A stretch of DNA of 5,872 nt from an uncultured Bacilli bacterium (lineage in GTDB: Bacteria > Bacillota_I > Bacilli_A > RF39 > UBA660), in NCBI GenBank assembly GCA_910577075.1, contig CAJTKV010000070.1, forward strand, positions 1 to 5,872. Direction: 5' to 3'. The position numbers and the translations under genes are program-made. The notes below the pieces were generated by a model. The model was not told the DNA's origin and made no database searches. It saw only the letters and a list, made by a program, of their open reading frames with translations. Each line of letters starts with the position of its first letter. Within the stretch, counting starts at the first letter, position 1. Below are positions 1 to 5,872 of this stretch, piece after piece.

Positions 1-221
1 AGAGTATAACAGTAAAATATTCTAAAGTAAGTGGAGCTAAATATTATCAAACAGCATATAGACTAAAAGGTACAAACAAATGGAGTTATACAACAAAGAG
101 TAAAATCAGCAAATTAACTTCTGGAAAAGAATATGAAGTGATGATAAGAGCTGGAATCAAGAGTGTTAAAAATACTATTTATGGAACTTGGAGTAATGTA
201 AAAACTATTAAAGTTAAATAA
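1..221 (+). CDS. 3' end of a secreted FN3-type surface protein (5' part outside window)
   Basis: Only the last 72 codons are present, read from base 3 and ending in TAA at 219-221. The translated end has a fibronectin type III-like pattern: ITVKYSKVSGAKYYQ, then W-S-Y, then SGKEYEVMIRA and YGTWSNV near the end. Sixty-seven of the 72 residues equal the C-terminus of the large protein encoded at 358-3432, with no gaps, so the two are almost certainly neighbouring paralogues or proteins sharing a C-terminal module. From that relationship I infer an exported, multi-domain surface protein, but its N-terminal domains cannot be seen. No LPXTG motif or other anchor is visible at this end. An intrinsic terminator follows immediately, so this gene ends its own transcription unit. 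Confidence 0.85.
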   Translation, partial: SITVKYSKVSGAKYYQTAYRLKGTNKWSYTTKSKISKLTSGKEYEVMIRAGIKSVKNTIYGTWSNVKTIKVK

Positions 222-248
222 GAAATACGGGAAAGTATTTCTTTTTTT
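220..248 (+). terminator. Intrinsic terminator after the upstream surface-protein gene
   Basis: A perfect 9-bp stem pairs AAGAAATAC (220-228) with GTATTTCTT (235-243) around the loop GGGAAA. The downstream arm runs into an unbroken T tract at 242-248. The stem begins inside the TAA stop codon of the preceding gene. It should separate that gene from the one starting at 358. Confidence 0.85.
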
Positions 249-345
249 ATAAATTCATAAAATTTTCATAATTGTATGGAAAAGTTCTACTATATGTGAT
301 ATATTAAGTGTGTAAAAATACTATGGGTATTAATATAATATGAAG

Positions 346-350
346 AGGAG
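346..350 (+). promoter_or_regulatory. Ribosome binding site that fixes the start at 358
   Basis: AGGAG lies seven bases before the ATG at 358. An in-frame ATG at 340 lies upstream of this site and has no Shine-Dalgarno of its own. The start at 358 also gives a clean signal peptide (MKKLKK then a hydrophobic stretch), so 358 is preferred. The intergenic stretch 249-357 is AT-rich and I could not pick a convincing promoter in it. Confidence 0.85.
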
Positions 351-357
351 AGAAAAT

Positions 358-3300
358 ATGAAAAAATTAAAAAAAGTATTTATATTCGCAAGTGTTTTAC
401 TTGTATTTGTGACACTTTTGGCACCATCTAGTTTAGTTTTGGCTAGTGGACAAATGTATCCAACACCTATCAGTAATGTGCGCAGATATTTAAAGAGATA
501 TTCATCACTGGTTTCCCTTAGTTCTGGATATATGCGTGTATACTATGATAGCGCAAATAAAAATATAGGTATAGAATATTATGATGATAATTTTAATATT
601 ACCAAAAAGAATAAGTTAGAGCTAGAATTACCTATTTACGGCGGTTTTTATGCAGGGAAAAATGCCTACTATATCGTAGAGGGACAAAATAATAAAGAGG
701 AAAATACAAATGCAGAAGTAATTCGTGTTATAAAATACGATACTAATTGGAAAAGAGTTGGTGCTGCTTCAATTACTGGAGATTCAGCATTTGCTCATGA
801 AGTAAGGTATCCTTTTGATGCAGGGAATGTTGAAATGACCGAAACTGACGGAAAACTTTATGTTGTAACTGGTCATGAGGGTTATGTCGACGATGCTGTT
901 GGACAGGGCCATCAAGGACTATTGATGATAGAAGTAAATGAGAGTACATTTGCTTGGAAAATTGCGGATGCTGATCTTTGGCATTCATTTGCTCAATATA
1001 TAGATAATAAAGATAATTATCTATATCTATTGGAACAAAGTGAAGGAAGCGAAACGACTCTTTTAACAAGATATGATAAATCGACGTTAAAAAGCAATGC
1101 AATTTCATTATTGCCTTACGGTGGTGAAAGAACAAGTGCTTGGGCAGTGGCTTGTTTTGCTAGTGTCGATGGAGTAGCCGTTTCTCAAAATAATATTTTA
1201 GGGATAGGTACTTCTATAGATCAAAATAAATATGATGAAGCAATGAGTTCTGCTTTGCCTCACAATATTTATCTTACGGTAACGCCAATTAATAATTTTT
1301 CTAAGGAAGCATCTACTGTTAAATGGTTAACATCTTCGACTGAGAAAAATCATGCATTTACAGGTCTTGAGTTAACGAAGATAAATGACAATCGCTTCTT
1401 AGTTTCGTGGTCAGAATATAAGGAAACTAAGGATATGATAGATAATGATACTTTATCGACAAACGTATTACATTATATGTTTATTGATGGTAATGGTAAT
1501 AAAGTTGGTAATGAATTTACAGCTCAAGCGACAATCACTGATTGTAAGCCTATAATAAAAGGAAACAAAATTATATACTATGCTTCTAACGGCAATATGG
1601 TGGATTTTTATACTATAGATGCAACAACAGGCAAGTTTAGTAAAGTTATGCATCGTGTGGCTGGAGAAAATGCAACATGGTCATTAAGTAATGGTATTCT
1701 TAAAGTAACTGGATCTGGTGCAATTAATATTGATCCTTCAGTAACTGTTCAATTTCCTTTATCTAGCACATTAGGAGGGTATTCTTATAGTGGTAGTGAT
1801 AATTCTTGGAAAGCAGTTAGAGGTATAGTTGATGAAATCTTTATAGATGAGGGAATAACAACAGTTCCAGATAGTGCTTTTGTCGGTTTTGCAAATTTGA
1901 CGCAGGTTACCTTACCAAAAACAATGAAATCTATTGGAAAATCTTCTTTTGCAAGTAATAGTAATTTGAGAAAAATATTCATTCCTGCTAGTGTAAAAAG
2001 TATTGGAGAAGATTCCTTTTGGACTGGGTCCTATTGGGTAGGAAGCGGAAACAAGGTTGTGTATGTTACAATTTATACGCCTAAAAACTCATATGCTGAG
2101 ACTTGGGCAAAGACAAATAATGTTTCATATGTCAATGGAGATAGCTTAAATCCAATAACGGGAATTAAGTTAAATAAGACAAGTTTATCAATGGTAAAGG
2201 GTAAAACAGAAAAACTAACAGCAACGATTACACCAAGCAATACATTAGATTCAAAAGTATTGGCATGGACAAGTTCAAATACAAAAGTAGCAACAGTTGA
2301 TGCGAATGGTAATGTCAAAGCTATTGATGCGGGAACAGCAAATATTACTGTTAAAACAAGCAATGGACTTACGGCTGTAGCTAAAGTTGTAGTTAGTAAT
2401 CCAACAACGACAACAACGAAGCCATCTACAACTAAAAAGGTGGTTGCAATAACTAGTGTAAAAATAAATCAAGGCAATATAAGTCTTGGAGTTAATAAAA
2501 CAAGTAAGTTAACAGCAACAATTAATCCAAGCAATACAACACAAAGTAAGAATTTAACTTGGACAAGTTCTAATAGTAAAATAGCAACCGTAGATAAAAA
2601 CGGAAACGTCAAAGGAATAAAAGCCGGAACTGCTAATATAACTGTTAAGACTTCAAATGGTAAAACAGCAACAATTAAAGTAACAGTTAAAAAACCAACA
2701 CCAATTAAATCAGTTAAGTTAAATAAAAAGACATTAAAACTAGAACTAAATAAAACATATCAATTAAAAGCTACAATCAACCCAAGTAGTACGACAGATT
2801 CAAAAGTATTAACTTGGAGTACATCAAATAAAAAAGTAGCAATAGTTGATAAGAATGGAAAGATAACTGCTGTAGGTGGTGGAAGTGCTACAATAACTGT
2901 AACAACACCCAATAAGAAGAAAGCTAAGGTTAAAGTAACTGTATCCAAGATTAATGCTAAGAAAGCAACAATTACAGCAATTAAGAACCAAGTACAAACA
3001 GGAAAGAGTTTAAAACCTGAAATAACTGTTAAATTAGGTAAAACGCCATTAAAGAATGGAACAGATTATACAGTAAGTTATAAGAATAATAAGAAAGCTG
3101 GAAAAGCTACTGTAACAGTTAAATTTAAAGGAAACTATACAGGAAGCAAGACAAGTTCATTCATAATAATTCCAAGTAAGGTTAGTATTAAAAATCCAAG
3201 CACTTCAAAGAAGAGTATCACAGTAAAATATTCTAAAGTAAGTGGAGCAAAGTATTATCAAACAGCATATAGAATAAAAGGAAGTAATAAATGGTCATAT

Positions 3301-3432
3301 ACAACAAAGAGTAAGATAAGTAAATTAACTTCTGGAAAAGAATATGAAGTGATGGTAAGAGCGGGAATCAAGAGTGGTAAAAAGACTATTTATGGAACTT
3401 GGAGTAATGTAAAAACTATTAAAGTTAAATAA
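358..3432 (+). CDS. Large secreted modular surface protein (propeller-like region, BspA-type LRR, three Big_2, FN3-like end)
   Basis: The protein is 1024 residues from the ATG at 358. Residues 1-29 form a signal peptide (MKKLKK, a hydrophobic core, likely cleavage after VLA), so it is exported. Residues 30 to about 435 match no family I can name. They contain about six spaced units pairing a 'D/N-G-K-x-Y/I' turn with a beta strand (near 95, 164, 217 and 402), which suggests a beta-propeller. Residues about 436-592 form a BspA-like leucine-rich module: WSLSNGILKVTGSGAI, then GITTVPDSAF and IPASVKSIGEDSFW. Three Big_2 domains follow at about 600-681, 698-778 and 783-864, each with the W-S/T-S-N, K-VA-VD and NG hallmarks. 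A Thr/Lys linker (682-697) separates the first two. A further beta domain with GTDYTVSY (865-940) and an FN3-like C-terminal module (941-1024) complete it. Such proteins usually act in adhesion or ligand recognition; that role is inference. No LPXTG, SLH or transmembrane anchor is visible, so attachment is unexplained. Confidence 0.9.
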   Translation: MKKLKKVFIFASVLLVFVTLLAPSSLVLASGQMYPTPISNVRRYLKRYSSLVSLSSGYMRVYYDSANKNIGIEYYDDNFNITKKNKLELELPIYGGFYAGKNAYYIVEGQNNKEENTNAEVIRVIKYDTNWKRVGAASITGDSAFAHEVRYPFDAGNVEMTETDGKLYVVTGHEGYVDDAVGQGHQGLLMIEVNESTFAWKIADADLWHSFAQYIDNKDNYLYLLEQSEGSETTLLTRYDKSTLKSNAISLLPYGGERTSAWAVACFASVDGVAVSQNNILGIGTSIDQNKYDEAMSSALPHNIYLTVTPINNFSKEASTVKWLTSSTEKNHAFTGLELTKINDNRFLVSWSEYKETKDMIDNDTLSTNVLHYMFIDGNGNKVGNEFTAQATITDCKPIIKGNKIIYYASNGNMVDFYTIDATTGKFSKVMHRVAGENATWSLSNGILKVTGSGAINIDPSVTVQFPLSSTLGGYSYSGSDNSWKAVRGIVDEIFIDEGITTVPDSAFVGFANLTQVTLPKTMKSIGKSSFASNSNLRKIFIPASVKSIGEDSFWTGSYWVGSGNKVVYVTIYTPKNSYAETWAKTNNVSYVNGDSLNPITGIKLNKTSLSMVKGKTEKLTATITPSNTLDSKVLAWTSSNTKVATVDANGNVKAIDAGTANITVKTSNGLTAVAKVVVSNPTTTTTKPSTTKKVVAITSVKINQGNISLGVNKTSKLTATINPSNTTQSKNLTWTSSNSKIATVDKNGNVKGIKAGTANITVKTSNGKTATIKVTVKKPTPIKSVKLNKKTLKLELNKTYQLKATINPSSTTDSKVLTWSTSNKKVAIVDKNGKITAVGGGSATITVTTPNKKKAKVKVTVSKINAKKATITAIKNQVQTGKSLKPEITVKLGKTPLKNGTDYTVSYKNNKKAGKATVTVKFKGNYTGSKTSSFIIIPSKVSIKNPSTSKKSITVKYSKVSGAKYYQTAYRIKGSNKWSYTTKSKISKLTSGKEYEVMVRAGIKSGKKTIYGTWSNVKTIKVK
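2155..2949 (+). repeat. Three tandem Big_2-encoding repeats
   Basis: Three units of about 245 bases (2155-2400, 2449-2691 and 2704-2949) encode Big_2 immunoglobulin-like domains with the common plan K-LNK...L.ATI-PS-T..SK.L.W..SN.KVA.VD.NG. They are similar in protein but clearly diverged in DNA. In the matched 21-codon stretches at 2305-2367 and 2599-2661, 19 residues agree but 12 of those 19 use different codons. The duplication is therefore old and the sequence is kept by selection on the protein. The repeats are internal to the 358-3432 gene. Confidence 0.85.
3212..3432 (+). repeat. Near-identical copy of bases 1-221 (shared C-terminal FN3-like module)
   Basis: The last 221 bases of this gene align to bases 1-221 without gaps. 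I counted 18 mismatches, about 92% identity. The final 41 bases up to and including the stop codon are identical. Similarity stops right after the stop codon, where the two downstream regions carry different terminators. This is a direct repeat formed by the ends of two adjacent paralogous genes. Confidence 0.9.
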
Positions 3433-3485
3433 TATTATTATTTTTAATAAATTTAAAGTAAATTACAACATAACCGTTAAGATAT

Positions 3486-3522
3486 AAGGTATAGAGAAGA
3501 AAATCTATATCTTTTATTTTTT
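3486..3522 (+). terminator. Intrinsic terminator after the large surface-protein gene
   Basis: AAGGTATAGA (3486-3495) pairs with TCTATATCTT (3504-3513) as a 10-bp stem with one G-U pair and an 8-base loop. A T-rich tract follows (TTTTATTTTTT, 3512-3522). An alternative outer pairing of AAGATATA (3479-3486) with the same downstream arm is possible. It should insulate the toxin-antitoxin operon from the gene before it. Confidence 0.75.
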
Positions 3523-3543
3523 GTTAAAAATTATCAAAATTGA

Positions 3544-3572
3544 TTGCATATTATTACCTAATAAGTTATTAT
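3544..3572 (+). promoter_or_regulatory. Probable sigma-A promoter of the toxin-antitoxin operon
   Basis: TTGCAT (3544-3549) and TATTAT (3567-3572) are separated by exactly 17 bases and match the -35 and -10 consensus at four and five of six positions. Transcription would start near 3579, giving a very short leader with the Shine-Dalgarno close to the 5' end. It lies between the preceding terminator and the toxin gene, as expected for an autonomous operon. AT richness makes chance matches possible. Confidence 0.55.
3551..3571 (+). promoter_or_regulatory. Candidate autorepression operator: alternating TTATTA/TAATAA half-sites
   Basis: Three six-base half-sites alternate in direction: TTATTA (3551-3556), TAATAA (3559-3564) and TTATTA (3566-3571). 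The first two form an inverted repeat with a 2-base centre; the last two form a perfect 13-bp palindrome around a single G. The block fills the promoter spacer and covers most of the -10. HigA-type antitoxins commonly repress their own promoters by binding such palindromes, so the HTH protein encoded downstream is the natural candidate binder. That assignment is inference. Confidence 0.45.
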
Positions 3573-3591
3573 ATGTGTAGAAAGGACTAAC

Positions 3592-3918
3592 ATGGTTATA
3601 ATAAAAACATCTAAGTTTAAACGTGATTATAGGAAAGAAATAACTAGCAAGTATTTACTTAAAGAAGAAAATAGATTACATAATATAGAAAACTTTTTAT
3701 TATCAAAAAAGAACTTAGAAGATGTTATGTTAGATCCATTAAAAAATATCTATTATATTGAAAAAAAATCGGGTAATCTTAAAGAGTATTACACTGCAAG
3801 AATTAACAGCAAGATGCGTTTGATTATTAAACCCAATAGCAATTACCCATACAATATAGTAGAAATACAAGAATTAATATTTGAATGCATCGACAATACG
3901 CATTATGGGGAGGGATAG
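3592..3918 (+). CDS. RelE/HigB-like type II toxin
   Basis: The 108-residue product has the size and layout of the RelE/ParE superfamily, HigB or phage Gp49-like branch. It begins with a strand and basic helix (IIKTSKFKRDYRK), has a central helical part, then the core strands YYTARINSKMRLIIKP (66-81) and EIQELIF (91-97). It ends with IDNTHYGEG, and an HY near the end is usual in this family. Family members mostly cleave mRNA, often on the ribosome. Arg70 and Arg76 in the RINSKMRLI segment and the terminal His104-Tyr105 are plausible functional residues, but this is inferred from position only. AAAGGA at 3581-3586 is the ribosome binding site, five bases before the ATG. The gene precedes its partner by one base, and toxin-first order is the HigBA arrangement. 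Substrate and toxicity cannot be read from sequence. Confidence 0.8.
   Translation: MVIIKTSKFKRDYRKEITSKYLLKEENRLHNIENFLLSKKNLEDVMLDPLKNIYYIEKKSGNLKEYYTARINSKMRLIIKPNSNYPYNIVEIQELIFECIDNTHYGEG
3907..3914 (+). promoter_or_regulatory. Strong ribosome binding site that fixes the antitoxin start at 3920
   Basis: GGGGAGGG sits five bases before the ATG at 3920 and inside the last codons of the toxin gene. In-frame ATGs at 3881 and 3905 lie upstream of it. They would add residues that do not belong to the HTH fold, so 3920 is the better start. The position suggests translational coupling, with a strong site favouring excess antitoxin. Confidence 0.85.
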
Positions 3919-3919
3919 T

Positions 3920-4936
3920 ATGAAAGGTTTTGGGTCAATTTTACAAGATTATTTAGAATACCATCGAATAACTCAAACAGAATTTGCTGATAGATTAGGA
4001 ATAAGCAACAAGCATATGAATGAGATAATTAATGGCACGACCAATTTATCACCGGAGCTAATGATTGCCATTAGTATATTAACGGATATTGATATTAATA
4101 CGATATTTTTTGTTGAACATAAAAAAAGCGTATATGATAAGTTATTAAAAAAATACAAAAGTGAAAAGGAAATTCAAAAATTTTTAAACAGTTTTCATTT
4201 GAATGAAATGCAAAAAAAGAAATGGATTACTTTAAGAGATAGTACATCTGTTGCTCAAAATGCCATTGATTTATTAAATTTTCTGGAACTTAAGGACTTT
4301 GAAGTATATGATAATTACATTGAAAAAAGAATAATTTATAAAAAATTAGATTATGCTGATCAAAAGAAAATATATCTATGGTTAAGACATTGTGATAAGC
4401 TTATTGCTGATGTCCAAGTAACAAAATATAGTTCCAATAGATTAAATGATTTATTTGATGATTTAAAAAAGGAGAGAATGAAACCATTTAATAAAGAGAG
4501 AATAATTCAAATACTTTCTCAATATGGAATAATATTATGCATAGAAGATGCATTAGGCGGCTCAAAAATTAGAGGATGCACAATGGTTAAACATAAGACA
4601 CCAGTGATATATCTAACCACTTACTTTAAAGAAAAATCATCATTTTATTTCACTTTATATCATGAACTAGGACATATTAAAACACATTATAATAGATTAA
4701 TTAATAAGATTGTAGAATTTGATAACGAAGAAAAAGAAGCTGATGCTTTCTCTTTGAATCAGATGATTCCCCGTAAAATATGGGATATTATTAATGAATG
4801 TTATGATGAACGTGAGAGAATATGTTTAGAAAATAATATTCCTCTGTGTTTTTTGTATTCAAGGTTAGCCTATGAAAAGAAGATAAGTTACTCAAGTAAA
4901 GAGTATAATGAGCATATTGAAAAAATAAACATTTAA
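3920..4936 (+). CDS. HigA-like HTH antitoxin fused to an ImmA/IrrE-type zinc metallopeptidase domain
   Basis: The product is 338 residues. Residues about 6-65 are a HigA/XRE-type helix-turn-helix: LQDYLEYHRITQTEFADRLG, then ISNKHMNEIINGTTNLSPE. A middle helical region (about 68-190) includes the WLRHCDKLIA segment (154-163) often seen in such fusions. The C-terminal part is an ImmA/IrrE-like peptidase: GSKIRGCT (214-221), TPVIYL, then FYFTLYHELGH with the zinc motif H248-E249-L-G-H252. A downstream EKEADAF (271-277) probably supplies the third ligand, E273; NQMIPRKIW follows. All expected active-site residues are present, so the peptidase is probably functional. A plain HigA antitoxin is only about 100 residues, so this is over three times as long. 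It likely represses the operon and neutralises the toxin encoded one base upstream. The peptidase may cleave itself or a repressor under stress; that is inference. ImmA/IrrE relatives cleave phage or stress-response repressors. Confidence 0.85.
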   Translation: MKGFGSILQDYLEYHRITQTEFADRLGISNKHMNEIINGTTNLSPELMIAISILTDIDINTIFFVEHKKSVYDKLLKKYKSEKEIQKFLNSFHLNEMQKKKWITLRDSTSVAQNAIDLLNFLELKDFEVYDNYIEKRIIYKKLDYADQKKIYLWLRHCDKLIADVQVTKYSSNRLNDLFDDLKKERMKPFNKERIIQILSQYGIILCIEDALGGSKIRGCTMVKHKTPVIYLTTYFKEKSSFYFTLYHELGHIKTHYNRLINKIVEFDNEEKEADAFSLNQMIPRKIWDIINECYDERERICLENNIPLCFLYSRLAYEKKISYSSKEYNEHIEKINI

Positions 4937-5007
4937 AATAATTAGCGAATCAAGAAGATAGCAAATTTATCAATAATATTATATCATTATAGATATTTAA
5001 GTTTTCT

Positions 5008-5036
5008 TTGACTTTTTCATAATTTTGGATTAAAAT
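5008..5036 (+). promoter_or_regulatory. Sigma-A-type promoter of the L,D-transpeptidase lipoprotein gene
   Basis: TTGACT (5008-5013) and TAAAAT (5031-5036) are spaced by 17 bases and each match consensus at five of six positions. Transcription would begin near 5043, leaving a leader of about 20 bases that contains AGGGGA (5050-5055), eight bases before the ATG at 5064. The gene therefore appears to be transcribed independently of the toxin-antitoxin operon. No clear intrinsic terminator is visible between 4937 and this promoter. Confidence 0.7.
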
Positions 5037-5063
5037 AAATTTCACCAAAAGGGGAATTTTAAT

Positions 5064-5872
5064 ATGAAAAAATTTAAGAAAAATGCTGTATTAATATCAT
5101 TAATTGGCATGTTATGTACAAACATTATGGCTTGTGGAAATAGTTCAATAATTGATGAAGCAACGATAGCCACCGAATTTGATATAGGTGAAGAAGATTA
5201 TGACGTATCGAGATTTTTGATTCAAGATGAAGAGGAAGTCGAAGAAGAAACAATTGAAGAAAGTCCCGAAACATTAGAAGACGACAATGTCGTATACACT
5301 ACCGAAAAATCGGCAGTTGTAAGTGTCCCAGTAGTAATTGCAACATCCAATGTCAATATTCGTGATGGTATTGATGGCAATATCCTAGGTGTACTTCCAG
5401 AAGGTCACAATTTGGAATTACTTGAAGTAATTGATGACACACACTATAAAGTATTATATTATGGTCAAGAAGCCTATGTTGTATCAAAGTATGCCACACT
5501 AGCAACCATTTATGATATCAACAGTGATGTAACGAAAATCGTATATGCCGAAGAGGATACAGAATTACTTATCCCTTCTGAATTAAGTGCAACAGGAGAA
5601 GATGAATATAAAGCTATTCCCAAGTATGAATGTTTTGAAGTATACGAAGAACTTGATGATAGTTACCTCGTTCAAACTTCTGATTATGTTGGCTATGTTT
5701 CCAAAGAAAATCTTACATTATTAGAGGGAACATTTGTCGTTATTGATATAAGTGATCAAAACTTAAAATTGTATGAAAATAATGAAGTGATCTTAGATTG
5801 CCCAGTCATTACAGGAAAACCAAGTACACCTACACCACTTGGTAAATATGCTATATTTGAAATAAGTCATAC
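5064..5872 (+). CDS. Lipoprotein with SH3-like domains and N-terminal part of a YkuD L,D-transpeptidase domain (3' end outside window)
   Basis: The visible 269 residues begin with a lipoprotein signal: MKKFKK, a hydrophobic core and the lipobox-like IMAC, making Cys24 the likely lipidated residue, so the protein should sit on the outer face of the membrane. Residues 31-80 are a very acidic linker. An SH3b-type domain follows at about 90-147 (SNVNIRDG at 95-102, ending AYVVSKYATL). A second SH3-like unit lies at about 155-220 (VGYVSKENL near its end). From 223 the sequence FVVIDISDQNLKLYENN and CPVITGKPSTPTPLGKYAIF is the classic start of a YkuD domain. YkuD enzymes form 3-3 cross-links in peptidoglycan or attach proteins to it. 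The catalytic His/Cys motif (SHGCxR type) would lie beyond the window end, so activity cannot be confirmed. The SH3 units probably bind cell-wall peptides. The start is set by AGGGGA at 5050-5055. Confidence 0.88.
   Translation, partial: MKKFKKNAVLISLIGMLCTNIMACGNSSIIDEATIATEFDIGEEDYDVSRFLIQDEEEVEEETIEESPETLEDDNVVYTTEKSAVVSVPVVIATSNVNIRDGIDGNILGVLPEGHNLELLEVIDDTHYKVLYYGQEAYVVSKYATLATIYDINSDVTKIVYAEEDTELLIPSELSATGEDEYKAIPKYECFEVYEELDDSYLVQTSDYVGYVSKENLTLLEGTFVVIDISDQNLKLYENNEVILDCPVITGKPSTPTPLGKYAIFEISH

Noticed and set aside
334..339. Perfect TATAAT as the promoter of the surface-protein gene
   Set aside because: Transcription would start near 346, within the ribosome binding site, and no good -35 element lies 16-18 bases upstream (TGTAAA only). 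It is probably chance in AT-rich DNA.
340..357. ATG at 340 as the start of the large surface protein
   Set aside because: It lies upstream of the AGGAG at 346-350 and adds MKRREN before a standard MKKLKK signal peptide. The ATG at 358 has correct Shine-Dalgarno spacing.
2073..2363. Minus-strand open frames opposite the surface-protein gene, for example a hydrophobic 96-codon frame
   Set aside because: They are the reverse reading of Thr/Lys/Val-rich Big_2 and neighbouring coding sequence. They have no ribosome binding sites or recognisable products.
2155..2949. Tandem repeats considered as a CRISPR or non-coding array
   Set aside because: The units are about 245 bases, diverged at synonymous sites and continuous in frame, so they are protein domain repeats.
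3881..3919. ATG at 3881 or 3905 as the antitoxin start, overlapping the toxin gene
   Set aside because: GGGGAGGG at 3907-3914 is placed for the ATG at 3920, and the extra residues are the out-of-frame reading of the toxin end.
3973..4158. Minus-strand 61-codon frame opposite the antitoxin HTH region
   Set aside because: It lies wholly within a confidently identified gene, and its hydrophobic product is a by-product of AT-rich codons.
4937..5007. Intrinsic terminator after the antitoxin gene (ATATC/GATAT hairpin near 4981-4996)
   Set aside because: The stem is only five A/T-rich pairs, and the T run that follows is short, interrupted and offset. It is too weak to call.

Overview
The window looks like a chromosomal segment of a low-GC Gram-positive bacterium (Bacillota or a close relative). 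It is strongly AT-rich by eye and uses AGGAG-type ribosome binding sites. Its encoded proteins are typical of that group: secreted Big_2/FN3 repeat proteins and a lipoprotein L,D-transpeptidase. Trp is encoded by TGG and no gene reads through TGA, so the standard bacterial code fits. The species cannot be named from the sequence. All genes are on the + strand. No gene-free stretch exceeds 300 bases; the gaps are 222-357, 3433-3591 and 4937-5063.

Region 1 (1-3522) holds secreted modular proteins. Bases 1-221 are the 3' end of a gene whose C-terminal FN3-like module is almost a copy of the end of the next gene; it closes with a strong intrinsic terminator. Then comes a 1024-residue exported protein (358-3432). 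Its order is signal peptide, an unassigned probably beta-propeller-like N-terminal half, a BspA-type leucine-rich module, three Big_2 immunoglobulin-like domains, one further beta domain and the C-terminal FN3-like module. A second intrinsic terminator follows at 3486-3522.

Region 2 (about 3540-4936) is a compact type II toxin-antitoxin operon of the HigBA layout, toxin first. A RelE/HigB-like toxin of 108 residues is followed after one base by a 338-residue antitoxin-like protein that joins a HigA-type HTH to an ImmA/IrrE-type zinc peptidase domain with an intact HELGH motif. The promoter ahead of the toxin carries three alternating TTATTA/TAATAA half-sites across its spacer and -10 element, a likely site for autorepression.

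Region 3 (5008-5872) is a separate transcription unit. A good sigma-A-type promoter precedes a lipoprotein with two SH3-like domains and the start of a YkuD L,D-transpeptidase domain, cut off by the window end before the catalytic Cys motif.

Together, the flanking genes serve the cell surface (adhesion or recognition, and peptidoglycan cross-linking), and the toxin-antitoxin unit sits between them as an independent module. The points most worth following are the antitoxin carrying its own protease domain, the promoter palindromes, and the near-identical 3' ends of the two neighbouring surface-protein genes.
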